Both the position numbers and the translations under genes were made by a program. Under the pieces are notes generated by a model. That model had not been told where the DNA came from. It was given only the letters and a program-made list of their open reading frames with translations, and made no database searches. Below are positions 48,524-60,608 of a DNA stretch of 64,000 nt, piece after piece. Source of the DNA: Bolinopsis microptera (lineage: Eukaryota > Ctenophora > Tentaculata > Lobata > Bolinopsidae); the NCBI RefSeq assembly GCF_026151205.1, contig NC_087078.1, positions 13,747,118-13,811,117 of the forward strand, given 5' to 3'. Each line of letters begins with the position of its first letter. Position 1 is the stretch's first letter.

Positions 48524-50170
48524 TTATCTCAAAACACCAGAATACTTCTTAACCAGCAACTTTTTATTAACCTTGCCCATATGATTCCTGGGCAGCGCCT
48601 CAACCACAACAAAGTCTTTAGGAACCTTATAAGTAGACATCCTCCCCTTACACCACCCCCTGAGATCCAACTGATCAATATCCGCCTGGTTAGCAAGATT
48701 ACTCTCAATAACTGCTACCACTTTCTGACCCCACACATCATCCTCTATCCCCACAACTGCCACATCTGTGATATTATTATGGTCCAACAACTCTCTCTCT
48801 ATCTCCAGAGCACTCAGTTTATACCCCCCTGATTTGATAACATCAACACTTGTTCTCCCCAAGATCTTGAACACTCCCCCCTCTATCTCCGCTGTGTCCC
48901 CTGTTTTAAACCACCCGTCCTGTGTGAAGGTCTCGGTTGTAGCGGTGGGGTTGTTGAAGTACTCTTTGAAGACAGTGGGACCAGTAACCTGTATCTCCCC
49001 AGGTTGCCCCTCTCTCCCACTCTCTAACACCCCATCCTCTGCAGTCCCCACCACTCCTCCACTCTCTGTTACTAACCGTACTTTTACTCCAGAGAAAGGG
49101 AGCCCAATACACCCTGGTCTCCTGTCTGAGGCGGGTGTGTAAGGGTTACTAATAGCTAGGCCTATCTCTGTCATTCCGTACCTCTCTAACAAGCGGTGTC
49201 CTGTAATATGCTCCCATTTCTCACTAACAGGCACGCGAAGGGGTGCACTGCCGCTCACCATCAAGCGTAACCGCTGCATCTTAGCCCGGACCTCCTCCTC
49301 ACGTGACACTAAGTGGTTGTCATAGTACTCAATAAGTTTACTGTACTGTGTAGGAACACCGTAGTAAACAGAGGGTGGTGAGTCTGACAGGAACTCCCCC
49401 CACACCATCTCACTATCAAACCCACTCCTCAGATCCACTGTACCTCCCTGGGTCAGGACCGAGAAGATACCCAGTATACCGTGCACGTGGTACAGGGGCA
49501 GAGTGTGGAGAATACTGTCCTCACACGTGATCTGCCACCCTGCCACTAGCGCGCTGTACCACTGTTTAAACGCCTCGCACCCCGCTAGCACACCCTTGGG
49601 TTTACCTGTTGTTCCACTGGTGTAGACCATGATACCTCCGATGAGGTCCTGGAAGGACACGTTAGGAGTGAGTCCATCACCTTCATCACCCTCAATACAC
49701 AAACTCGTCACCTCGTCTGAGAGAATATCACCTGTTTCAGGTGATGTTAGCACCACACTCGCCTCACTGTTGTTCAACAAGTACTCCAGCTCAGTGTCAG
49801 TTGCTTTGTAGTTGAGTGGCACAGGGACACAGTTAGCGTTCATCACTCCAATCATCCCCGCAGCGAACTGTAGCGAGGGAGGGATGAGTAGCGCGACGCG
49901 CGCGCCCCGTATACTAGTCGACCTGACGTAGTCAGTGACTGCAGTGGAGAGGAGACTGAGCTTCTCGAAGGAATGTTCCCCGTTAGAGTCTCTGATAGCG
50001 GTCTTGTTGAGGTCTATAGTGGAGAGGAGGTAACGCGGGTTAGTGGTGTAGTGGCGAGTACTGGAATGTGGCGTGGTATGTGCACATACCGGTATGTAGC
50101 GGGTACATAACTGAGTGTAGCTGGTACATGTGTTGTAGAGCGGAGCGGAGAGTCGCTTCAGTAATAACAT
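48524..50170 (-). CDS. ACSF3: Malonyl-CoA/methylmalonyl-CoA synthetase, mitochondrial
   Basis: 548 residues in one exon from ATG 50170 to TGA. It adenylates malonate (and methylmalonate) with ATP and transfers it to CoA, supplying mitochondrial fatty-acid synthesis and clearing malonate. Residues 1-50 have basic residues and no acidic ones, fitting a mitochondrial presequence. ANL-superfamily motifs are complete: YTSGTTGKPKG (183-193), LPLYHVHG (224-231), ERYGMTEIG (329-337), GWFKTGD (419-425), GRTSVDVIKSGGYK (438-451) and PRNHMGK (527-533, with the catalytic Lys). The EKWEHITGHRLLERYGMTEIG region closely resembles animal ACSF3 rather than other acyl-CoA synthetases. Length is near the usual 570-580. 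The lack of introns contrasts with MLK. Confidence 0.93.
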   Translation of the reverse strand: MLLLKRLSAPLYNTCTSYTQLCTRYIPVCAHTTPHSSTRHYTTNPRYLLSTIDLNKTAIRDSNGEHSFEKLSLLSTAVTDYVRSTSIRGARVALLIPPSLQFAAGMIGVMNANCVPVPLNYKATDTELEYLLNNSEASVVLTSPETGDILSDEVTSLCIEGDEGDGLTPNVSFQDLIGGIMVYTSGTTGKPKGVLAGCEAFKQWYSALVAGWQITCEDSILHTLPLYHVHGILGIFSVLTQGGTVDLRSGFDSEMVWGEFLSDSPPSVYYGVPTQYSKLIEYYDNHLVSREEEVRAKMQRLRLMVSGSAPLRVPVSEKWEHITGHRLLERYGMTEIGLAISNPYTPASDRRPGCIGLPFSGVKVRLVTESGGVVGTAEDGVLESGREGQPGEIQVTGPTVFKEYFNNPTATTETFTQDGWFKTGDTAEIEGGVFKILGRTSVDVIKSGGYKLSALEIERELLDHNNITDVAVVGIEDDVWGQKVVAVIESNLANQADIDQLDLRGWCKGRMSTYKVPKDFVVVEALPRNHMGKVNKKLLVKKYSGVLR

Positions 50171-52930
50171 ATTCTACACCTACGCATATAACTATAGTGA
50201 GTTTCATTACAGCTGTTTATAAAATGTAACAATTTTAAGATTTATCTAGAATCTAGATGATATCATCTGGATTCTGGCTCCTGTAAACCATTTAATGGCT
50301 GACTGGAGTACAGCGGTATTTCTACTTAACATCTTCCATTATTACATACTAGTATAAAATTATAATTACGATTAAATCTCAGCAAATAATGAGCTAGCAA
50401 GTAAGACTTGCCAGTGGGAATATCACGCCCTTATTCTCTTATTGTCATTGTTAGTGTGCATTTTCTTCACAAATATCTTCTAATTTAAATAGATTTACGT
50501 CAGCATGATAATAATACAGTGAATGCGTTAGAATGTGCACTTTTTGTGGGTCATTACATTGCATTTGTCATTCTATTAAGCTATTATCATTTCTATTTTT
50601 AATATATTTGATTTATAAAATATTATCAGTTTAAAAATAATATGTGGCCTTAGTTAGACTAAATTCACACTTCACACTAATTCACACAGACTGTCAGAAT
50701 ATGTATTTATTTTGGAGCTTATCTTATTGTCAGGTGGCCCAGGAGCCCAGCTACCTTGCTGCACTGCGCAAAGAGATTACAGGCATTTGTATTTGGTATG
50801 TACTACGTTCATTATGATTATCAATTTATCAATTTAAACTGTTTATTCCCTATTAAATATGCAATGTGGTAAACGAGCCTCATCCCAACACCTTATTAAT
50901 TAAGTCGGATAGAAAATATTCACATTCTACACTGCAAGCCTGGCTAAGTAGACAAATATGTACGCAGAGGAATGGGAGGTATTTACATTTACAGCAGTGT
51001 AGAGATAATTTTAAACATTGTACTTTAACTTGAGACATGGGAGATCGCCGCGCCGTGTACTACAGTTGATAGTGTGGTGTGTAGTTGAGTTGAGTTTGAT
51101 AGTGTGGTGTGTAGTTGAATTGAGATTGATGGTGTGGTGTATATAATGCAGCTACGCTTCTGTCTTTATTTAAATACGCTATCATGAGTATTCATTGTCA
51201 TTAGATTGTGAGTTTAAACTTTCATGATGGTTCCACTGAATACTTAAAAAAGATTTACTGCTGAAAACAACATGAACAATTAATTCAACATATTCCTTGT
51301 ATAATAATACTGTAAAATAGTGCAGTATAATAGTGCAGTAGTGTTAAAGTGATCTTGACATGCTAGGTTTATACAAGTACACAGAATGTACAGAATCCAG
51401 CAGGCTCACAGTACATTGTGTACTGAGATAGCTGAGACTTATTATCACAATGTAAATAACAAACTGTAGTTAGCACATTCCACACGCATTCCAGAAAGAT
51501 GTGTAAACATATTCTACAGAGAATAGAACACGGAATAATAGAGGGAGCTAACAGGGGGGGGGGGGAGCTAAAAGCACTTCTGCTTAGCACCTAGTAATAC
51601 CGATAACTTTATAGCAATGTTCGATATTACTTTTGAAACGCCTCTCTGCCTATCTGTAGCTTCATAACTTGGATACTGTACAGGTAAAAACAGTAGGTTA
51701 CACAAAATTACACAAAGTTCTGAAACTGAAATAGGACGAGGCCAGTGTTGGCCAGTATGGGGAACTAGTAAAAGAAAAATAGATATAAAATGAATGCTGC
51801 ACATTTTCTATTTAATTTCTGATTGACATTTCGTTTTGTAAAACTTAAAAAACAAACAACGTGAAGCGACTACATGACTGATGACTGATGTTTGAAACCA
51901 AAACTGCGTTTCCGTATTTTGTAGCTAATTACAGAGTAATTGTGACGTTTCTAATTATGTGGTAATTACTAGATTTGATATAAAACAAGAGTAAATTTAA
52001 AATTTCGTGGATACAGAGTATATATATTTGCATGTAGGGACCGCTTGTAAACACTAAAAACCAGCTTTGTTCTCAAGGTTATCACCACAAGCATGACCTC
52101 CGAAACACATACTTAATTAACATCCCACCCAAACGTTACGAGAAATGAGAATCATTGCGGTGACTCTTCAAAGAGCAGCTCCTTTATAATGATACCGAAT
52201 AGCGAGCAGACGCTAGGGCGGGTAACTAGGTAACAAGGCAGGTAACTAGGGCGGGCAACTAAAAGAGTGGGTAACTTCAAGTGTAAGTCAGCACACAGCA
52301 CACCCCCTGAAACACAATGCCACACCCTGCTTCACACTATAAAGTATCTATTAACAGGTCGCTAATAATCTCCTGCAATCTCTCCAAAACATTACATCAC
52401 TGAAAATACAGATGGTGCCAAGGGAGACCCCACCCAGCCTGCATAACCCCATTACGGTCACTGTTCAGGGCTTATTCACAGATTAGGATACTTTGTGTTC
52501 AGAGGGGGTTCAGGACTTGTGGAGTCTGCAGAGTCTACAGGCTGGAGATTATAGTGGGAGAGAGAGAGCTGCTAAAGTAAACAAATTACATAATCTCGGT
52601 CAGCTTTATTATATTAGGCAACAATAAACATTGGATCTTTTAGAAGTCAAATATACAGATTAAGCACCTGAATTAAGAATGAATAAAGAGTTTCAGATAA
52701 ATAACGACGTAATATTTCACATCATCTGAGTTTCAGAACACCAAGCTTCAAAAGGCTAAATACAGTGAAAATCCCCCAAATTCAAGCACGAACCCCAGAA
52801 ATAGGTCCGGACAAAACCTAGAATTCCTGTACCTGGGCACCGTTATATTGTTCATTGTGTGTTTAGTGTGAGGGAAAAAGCTCCATCTCAACTTACAAAA
52901 TACCAAACTTCACACCAGGTCTGACACAGG
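50171..52930. other. Non-coding region 5' of ACSF3
   Basis: AT-rich. I see a GTGTGGTGTGTAGTTGA repeat pair (about 51071-51120), an AATAGTGCAGTA pair near 51318 and a G run near 51556. No gene is recognised. Confidence 0.45.
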
Positions 52931-52933
52931 GCG

Positions 52934-53333
52934 GTGTAGAGTGTGTAGAGTGTGTAGAGTGTGTAGAGTGCTGTGTGAGTGCTGTGTAGAGTGTGTAGAG
53001 TGCGGTGTAGAGTGTGTTGAGTGCTGTGTTGAGTGTGTAGAGTGTGTTGAGTGTGTTGAGTGTGTAGAGTGCTGTGTAGAGTGCTGTGTAGAGTGTGTAG
53101 AGTGTGTAGAGTGTGTAGAGTGTGTAGAGTGCGGTGTAGAGTGTGTAGAGTGTGTAGAGTGTGTAGAGTGTGTAAAGTGTGTAGAGTGTGTAGAGTGCGG
53201 TGTAGAGTGTGTAGAGTGCGGTGTAGAGTGCTGTGTAGAGTGTGAAGAGTGCGGTGTAGAGTGCTGTGTAGAGTGTGTAGAGTGCGGTGTAGAGTGTGTC
53301 GAGTGTGTAGAGTGTGTAGAGTGTGTTGAATAC
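52934..53333. repeat. (GTGTAGAGT)n 9-bp array
   Basis: About 44 copies of a nonamer with GCGGTGTAGA and GCTGTGTAGA variants interspersed. The Cys/Val/Glu open frames across it are artefacts of a repeat length divisible by three. Confidence 0.95.
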
Positions 53334-54138
53334 GGTCAGGAGGGGGGATATACCTGTGTCTCCCTGTTGAGGGGGATCACCAGGGGTTACAAGTTAAAGT
53401 GAGTGAGTGATACTCAATGATGGTGCTCAATCACTTCCACTTCCCTCTAGCTCTTCTCACTACATAATGTATACTAGACAGCTAATATTAATAATACTAT
53501 TACCGTGTATTTCAGACTACAAAAAGCTTTATCTTGTCACTACTAGCTGCACTGATAATTGGAGGAGGCGATACTTCTGAACATCTTAAACTCAGTGTTG
53601 AAAACTATTACATAGTATTGCTATTACTAACAACTAACTTAACAATATACCACACATTTTACTGCTCATAATATCTACACCATTAGTATTCGCACTCAAT
53701 TACCACTAATATCTACACCAATTGCAGACAGTCAATTAAAATGCTACAACCTGATTAAAACACACGACTAGACAAGTAACCACAGTTATAAGACCCATTA
53801 ATAACCACAAGTTCAGATATATAATCCTACACATATGACAGACAGGCCCTAGCAGTGCAGCAGGCACCATTTCCTTACAGACAGACTGTGAGCAGCTTTT
53901 CCTGTTACCATACCAACCCAAATACCAGTCTTATAACTAGACTACTAGACTACTCTGCAGCCTTGCTTTTCCTGGTACTACCCTCACCAATTGGTGGTGT
54001 TATGTACCTGACTCTGTTGTACCATGTTGGTGGTGTTATGTACCTGACTCTGTTGTACCTGACTCTGTTGTACCATGTTCCACACAGACTAACCGTCAGT
54101 GATCAGACATTATGCTCTAAAAACACAGTCTACTTCAA
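53334..54138. other. Non-coding stretch with a short direct repeat
   Basis: GTTGGTGGTGTTATGTACCT-type sequence is duplicated at about 53990-54060. No gene is recognised. Confidence 0.4.
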
Positions 54139-54285
54139 CAGAGGTAAACAGAGGTTAACAGAGGTAAACAGAGGTAAACAGAGGTTAACAGAGGTTAACA
54201 GAGGTTAACAGAGGTTAACAGAGGTTAACAGAGGTTAACAGAGGTTAACAGAGGTAAACAGAGATAAACAGAGGTTAAGAGAGGT
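54139..54285. repeat. (ACAGAGGTTA)n 10-bp array
   Basis: About 14 copies of a decamer with ACAGAGGTAA variants at both ends. Confidence 0.95.
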
Positions 54286-54904
54286 ATCCCAGCTACACGC
54301 TGCTTCCTGATACCGAGTGTCACGGTATTGTAATGTCTGTGTATGTGTTGTCCCATTATATCCTCTTCAACAGTTACCAGTGTCTAATTTCAATATAATA
54401 TATAAGGAGTGCTGTTTACTGCTATGTATGCAGTTTACTGTTATATAAGCCTGGAAACAATGTCACTTGTTTCAGTGTACACCTCTGAATGAGAAGCATC
54501 TAATTTAACTGAACTCGTGTCTGGTGTATTGTTTTATTACAGACTACTGAGGATAGTAGCGATTATCACTGTCAATGTTTTTACATGATGAAGACCTGAC
54601 GTAGTAAGTGTTTCTGTCACCAGTATAATAAGGGGAATAAGTTCTTTTTATTGTGATTATACAGTTAGTCAGACAGTTTACACATAACAACAGGCGAGGT
54701 TACAACGATCCGTGAAACATTGGGTTATTGATCTAACATCTCTAGTAACACCACTAGTTCTCCAGTTCATCCTATTTTAACTTTAGGCTGAAAAAAACTT
54801 GACTAGTAATTCTGATATATTTAATATTACAATCAAAACCCGTAAATTACGTCATAATTGCGAAGTTTTGATTGTATCACTTAGTATACTGCACTTAACA
54901 GTAC

Positions 54905-55795
54905 TACACTAGTAGTATACACTATACAGTACTACACTACTAGTATACAGTACTACACTACTAGTATACAGTACTACACTACTAGTATACAGCACTACAC
55001 TACTAGTATACAGTACTACACTACTAGTATACAGTACTACACTACTAGTATACAGCACTACACTACTAGTATACAGCACTACACTACTAGTATACAGTAC
55101 TACACTACTAGTATACAGCACTACACTACTAGTATACAGTACTACACTACTAGTATACAGCACTACACTACTTATACTAGTATACAGCACTACACTACTA
55201 GTATACAGTACTACACTACTAGTATACAGTATTACACTACTAGTATACAGTACTACACTATTAGTATACAGCACTAGACTACTAGTATACAGCACTACAC
55301 TACTAGTATACAGCACTACACTACTAGTATACAGTACTACACTACTAGTATACAGTACTACACTACTAGTATACAGCACTACACTACTAGTATACAGCAC
55401 TACACTACTAGTATACAGTACTACACTACTAGTATACAGTACTACACTACTAGTATACAGTACTACACTACTAGTATACAGTACTACACTACTAGTATAC
55501 AGTACTACACTACTAGTATACAGTACTACACTACTAGTATACAGTACTACACCACTAGTATACAGTACTACACTACTAGTATACAGTACTACACTACTAG
55601 TATACAGTACTACACTACTAGTATACAGCACTACACTACTAGTATACAGCACTACACTACTAGTATACAGTACTACACTACTAGTATACAGTACTACACT
55701 ACTAGTATACAGTACTACACTACTAGTATACAGCACTACACTACTAGTATACAGTACTACACTACTAGTATACAGTACTACACTAGTATACTGTG
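54905..55795. repeat. 21-bp array, about 41 copies (ACTAGTATACAGTACTACACT)
   Basis: Head-to-tail 21-bp units carrying three overlapping palindromic hexamers (ACTAGT, GTATAC, AGTACT). A T/C variant (CAGTACT or CAGCACT) is scattered among the units, and one unit near 55170 has a 6-bp insertion. The 312-residue open frame across the array reads a seven-residue repeat and is not a gene. Confidence 0.96.
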
Positions 55796-56702
55796 ATTGT
55801 AACATGTCTGGACGAGTAACGCTGTCTAATCCGGGAGATGACAACACCCCTCCACATGCAACTCAATTACTAACATTACACTTTTACCACTCAGTTTTAC
55901 TTAGCACTAGTCTAACAGAGGAGCATTATTTTCGCTCTGATTTTGTGAGGATTTTAATGTTTTGTGTAATGACTCAGAATATTAATAAGACAGATTGCAT
56001 TACAAACTAATTCTAGACCTTGTACACACATACCAATCCGCATCAAACATAGAGGGCCAGGGCCCTGCAGGGGTGGACAATTTCTGTCCCTTTACTTTTA
56101 CCTCAGAAACTTAAATACACCTTGAAATCTATTTAATGACTAATATGTGTTATAAGACGGACCCCCCCCCCCCCCCCCTCTCTCGAATATCTACACAAGT
56201 TTGTAACTTTGCATACAAATGTAACGTGATAAGGAATTTGCTGATTATGTATGTTAATAAATAATAACTATAATAATTATGTATGTTATATATATGCAGA
56301 TTATGTATGTTATGATGTGCTGGCTCGAATCAGCACTGTAAAACGCGTCTGTGTACTTCTTCTTATATTTTCACATGCAATTTACATTATAGATTGGTAG
56401 AGTGCTCAGTGCGTGAAACTTGTGCTCGCTGTAACTAACATCTCCTAACTAACATCTCCAGACAGGTCTAAACTAGCTGGAACATTTCAGGGGATAAGTT
56501 CGAAATTAGAATCGTTAAGCTTGTTCGATACATCTTGATTTATAGTTTGGTCTGATGTTTCCAGTTAGCTGTAGTGAATTAGATAGAGCAGTAAACATTA
56601 TAAAGGAGTAAAACATGCTCAGTTTCAACATCCAATAAGATATAGGACAGATAGGTTAAGTAAGAACAAACACATAAACACAAGGTGGGAGCAATACTAT
56701 TC
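55796..56702. other. Non-coding stretch, nothing recognised
   Basis: It includes a C run at about 56163-56178 and TATGTATGTTA repeats around 56245-56310. No gene is recognised. Confidence 0.4.
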
Positions 56703-56835
56703 ACAGTCACGTGGGTTCTGAGTGAGATCACGTGAGTTCTGAGTGAGATTACGTGGGCTCTGATTGAAATCACGTGGGCTTTGAGTGAGATCACGTGGGT
56801 TCTGAGTGAGATCACGTGGGTTCTGAGTGAGGTCA
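56703..56835. repeat. 21-bp E-box minisatellite, 6 copies
   Basis: Units of CACGTGGGTTCTGAGTGAGAT start at 56708, 56729, 56750 (TACGTG variant), 56771, 56792 and 56813. Five copies keep the CACGTG core, the binding site of bHLH factors such as MYC/MAX, USF and CLOCK, at exact two-helical-turn spacing. Whether it is bound is unknown. Confidence 0.93.
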
Positions 56836-56882
56836 CCACTATTTTAAGGGAACTTCCCTCTCTGCTGCTCTGCACACTGTAA

Positions 56883-56962
56883 AGAAATGTTATAACCGTG
56901 GTTTAGAGAAATGTGTTATAATATTATAACACATTTCTCTAAACCACGGTTATAACATTTCT
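56883..56962. repeat. Perfect 80-bp palindrome without spacer
   Basis: The arm AGAAATGTTATAACCGTGGT.. (40 bp, 56883-56922) is followed directly by its exact reverse complement (56923-56962). I checked it base by base and found no mismatch. It would extrude as a hairpin. Confidence 0.95.
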
Positions 56963-57761
56963 CGTAACCACACAAAATTAACATCTCCTTAGTACACTTA
57001 AACGTATAACCCCCTGTAATGTGTACACATGTGTGTACTTTAAGTAAGAAATACAGTGTTTATGTATTAGATCTAACTGTGTCTTTACACAGCATGTGAA
57101 GACACCACTTCTGAACAAGCAGTGAATATACTTGAGCTCTATCTGAGATGCTTCACACTACTACTTACAGTTTATACAGGAAACAGAGCTCACGTTTAGT
57201 TGTACTGTCTAAGGATGTTTAAATGTTTAAAGGGTCAACCGACTGAAAATAAATTCTGACTGCAATAAGACGAACTAATGTAAAATGATATCATAGTTCA
57301 TTTCTTATATAGTTGAAATCTTATTTATGTATAAATGCCCCAGTGCCCCACTCACGTCACACTGATGTCAACATTCACTTTAGAACAATATTCTCTCTCC
57401 AAGAATTTGAAAAATAGAACCAACATAATAAGAAGCCTTACAAATAACTTGATCAAATATTTACTGAATGTTTAATGATTAGCATAAATTATCACGTACA
57501 ATACCAATCCACTGAAACATAGTATCATCACGATTTAAAACTTTGACAGGGTTTTTCAAACCCGCACACACAAAAGCACAAAAGCGCACGCATACACACG
57601 CACATACATGCGCACATACACACATACACTTAGTGCTGTACACTCAGCTACTGCACATGTCACTTACAGTAAGGTTTCTTTTATGTTGTACTTTGCTTTG
57701 TAGCTGCTCAGATTGCATACCAGCTCAACACATCAGCTTATCAACTTGTTAAATATTACTA
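56963..57761. other. Non-coding stretch, nothing recognised
   Basis: AT-rich, with a short CACA-rich patch at about 57563-57630. No gene is recognised. Confidence 0.4.
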
Positions 57762-57956
57762 CAGTAAAACCCCAATTTACGCACCCCAATTTACCGCAAA
57801 CTCGATTTGCTGTGGCCATTTTATTTTCTCCAAAAAGGGGAGGACCCCCTAGCATGCCCCCTTAACAGTTAACACGCATTTAAATGTAAACAATCAAAAC
57901 CCCGATTTACCACGGATGTATCCTTTCCCCAAACTCGTTCAATTGAGGTTTTACTG
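57762..57956. mobile_element. pogo/mariner-like MITE, 195 bp
   Basis: It begins CAGTAAAACCCCAATTTAC and ends CAATTGAGGTTTTACTG, an inverted match, with TA on both sides (57760-57761 and 57957-57958). TA duplication and a CAGT..-type end with AAAACC are typical of the Tc1/mariner-pogo group. The interior repeats the end-like motif (AAAACCCCGATTTACC), and there is no transposase. Confidence 0.82.
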
Positions 57957-58950
57957 TAGTGGCTTAGTAGCTTATAGTATAGTAGCTTAGTAGACTGGTT
58001 GAGCGGGATTTTTAATTTTATTAATGAAAGTGCTGTATCAATGTTGTATAGTTCAATTGATTTTCATATGTAAAAACCGTAACGAAATCTGACAAGTCCT
58101 TATAAGGACAATATAACTTGAAGTGGTTAGCTACTATAACATAATGAGCGTGAAAGTGGTATAGTCTGGTATTCAGTTTATAATCTTATTAAGATAATTA
58201 ACTTATTGAGCTTACTGATCGCAAAATAATCAAATATTCTCTGACGTTTCAACTAATTTCAGCTAGTTATATGGACTGTGGAGACTACTTGAAGATATAT
58301 TGTAGCATTCAATAGTGAGGTGTAACTTGCTAATTACCACTTTGCAAGTTCATCAGGATTTATTTTTATTAACGAGCAAATTGGCCAGCTGATATAAGTT
58401 TATTTAACATGAGCTGTTTGAGATCTGGAATAAGGAGACAACAAAGTACATGAAACAATGTAAAACAGCGAAAAGCTAAGAATTTGATTTTTAAATTATC
58501 TTTCAATCCAGCTAAGCACTCTCGTTCAAGATTTCAATTGCAATTGCAGGTCTTTTAATTGATTAAATATTTTAAATATTCCCTACGAGGTGCACCCATC
58601 TGACAGTTCATGTACATAATAAAAAAACTGTCAAGTAGTTACTTGGTAAGCGTAAGATGCTGCAACTATTGCTTAAAATATAAAAAATGTGTCCACAGAA
58701 AAAAGGAAGAACATTCAATTCAGCTCAGTTCAACTTTTATAAAATCGTTATCATATAATATGCAATAAGTAAGTCAAATATACTGAAAGCAATAAAAGAC
58801 ACTTCAGCCCTGTTTATAAATTAAAAAAGGTAAGCTAATCGAAAATCATAAGCCTCTAGCCTTTTCTGATAATAATTTAAAATAAATTAAACCTAAAATA
58901 GAGGTTAGCCCTGCCCTGAGGTACTGATTGTCTAAAATAAATAGTAAATT
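57957..58950. other. Non-coding 3' flank of UTP11
   Basis: AT-rich sequence. I see no repeat or gene. Confidence 0.4.
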
Positions 58951-59887
58951 TTACCTAGCTCTTTGTTTCCTCCATTTGTAGGTGACAGTGCCAGTTTCTT
59001 CGTCAACTGTTTTCTTTACACTTCCTTTTGAGGCTGCTATTGTTCTTTGCAGCTGAAAGATTGATTAATTAATATTTTTGATATATAATTTATTAGTGAA
59101 ATACAAGGCTGAGCTGCTAATATCTAATATCTACTCACACATTATAAGTTTATATTGAACTGACCCTACAGATCACCTAAAAAATGTTCAAGTCTGTATA
59201 ATTTGAAATACATTCAAAGTACTTCCTGCTTCAATGCTACTCAACTCTCAATCTATCTATAAACATACAAATATTTATCCATTAGTTTTTACATCTAACC
59301 TTAAGTTTGGCAGCAGCTTGGCCTAGGGACTCAGCACGCTCCACTCTCAAGCGTAGCAAGGAATACTGCTGCTTTTTCATCTTACACAATGCTTTGTGAA
59401 CCTCTGAGGGTTGCTGCTCTCTTTTTACTGGAGCCTCGAATTCTTCTGGATTAAATGATTCAAGTTCAGAGTCTGAGTCTACAAAGATAGTGTGACTATT
59501 CACTTTCTCGTGTCTTGTGTCATGTAACACGTTCTGAAGTTTTAAAATTTTCTGTTTTTCTGCTTGGAGTTTTACTTGGAGATAGTTGGCGTCCTGGGTT
59601 TTGAACAACTTCAAAGCTTCAGCTGACAAGGAGTTGTCTTTCTCAGTCTTGTGTTTTCCATCCACTGTCCCTGACTTTATCATCCCTCTGTAATACTCAT
59701 CAGGGTTCTTGTCATCAGCAATTGTACGTAGCTGCTTAACTATCTTCTTCTTCTTATTGAAATCTTTCGCTCTCACAATGTAATCCTTATGTTTCTCCAA
59801 CAGACCAAATTTCTTACGATGGGCAGGCTGACTCCGTTCACGGTGAGTTCTTCTTTGGGCTTGGGCAGCATTTTTAAATGATGACAT
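58951..59887 (-). CDS. UTP11: UTP11-like U3 snoRNP / SSU processome protein, 2 exons
   Basis: A nucleolar protein of the U3 small-subunit processome needed for 18S rRNA maturation. Exon 1 is 59887-59300 (196 codons) with donor AAG/GTTAGA. Exon 2 is 59052-58951 with acceptor CTTTCAG and a TAA stop, giving 229 residues. The ATG at 59887 is chosen because MSSFKNAAQAQRRTHRERSQ aligns with the family start; five more in-frame codons upstream lack an ATG. An acceptor (TTCTCAG, ending at 59904) lies 16 nt before the ATG, so a 5'UTR exon is likely. Family hallmarks are RTHRERSQPAHRKKFGLLEK, the KDYIVRAKDFNKKKKIVKQL segment, KNPDEYYRGM and the C-terminal YKWRKQRAR basic end. It is slightly shorter than the usual 250 residues. 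Confidence 0.93.
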
Positions 59888-59903
59888 AATGAGTTCGTTC
59901 AAC

Positions 59904-60539
59904 CTGAGAATAGAGAGAGATGTTAAAACAGCTTGATGATTTTAGTCACTTTATTGTTTGATTTAAGTCGATTCATTGTTCTGCCAATTGATGGCCAGTG
60001 CTTAAAGGTCACAACTTGTTCTCATTAATATCAGTACTGGACCTCTGAAGGTTCTATTCTATGTTTGGTTCTGTACTATATTTGGTTTGTTGTATTCCTT
60101 AAATTTGTATTCCTTTTGGTTTGGTTGTGGGGCTCCAATCAATTGATATGTGAGCTGTGGCCCTGTACTACTGAACTGAACCTACAGGCTGGAGCAATGA
60201 CATCAAGTTATTGATGATATTCAGGATTAGAAGTAGTCCCTTTTAGTGTGCCAGTGATATTCAATATGATACAGCATGTACCAGGCACATAATCAATTAA
60301 TTAGGCGATGAGCCATAAGCCAATCCCATAAGCTGACTACAGACTAGATCATGCAGCTGTAGACAGGATGGATCCATGATTGTCATGCAGCTACTGAATG
60401 AGTTAGAGCCCTAATATTCTGGGAGTTGAATTTGGTCGACACAATTTTTTTTTGGGAATTCAATTAATTAATATAACATATGAGAGTCAAGCGTTAGATT
60501 TTAGTCATGTAAAATAACACTGACATTATTTTGATACAC
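59904..60539. other. 5' flank of UTP11, nothing else recognised
   Basis: It probably contains the UTP11 5'UTR exon and promoter, which I cannot locate. No other feature is seen. Confidence 0.4.

Positions 60540-60608
<69 letters not shown>
60540..60608. repeat. (AAGT)n tetranucleotide tract, about 17 copies
   Basis: A perfect tetramer run immediately 3' of the CR1-like element on its coding strand (there (ACTT)n), so probably its tail. Confidence 0.95.

Noticed and set aside
48581-49142. Plus-strand frames within ACSF3
   Set aside because: Antisense shadows of a full-length, motif-complete enzyme.
52941-53402. 153-codon Cys/Val/Glu frame
   Set aside because: The nonamer repeat is divisible by three, so openness is automatic.
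54909-55847. 312-codon frame with a seven-residue repeat
   Set aside because: A translation of the 21-bp satellite; no signal peptide, splice context or unique flanks.
54905-56835. CRISPR-like arrays
   Set aside because: Repeats are head-to-tail without unique spacers, and the DNA is animal nuclear.
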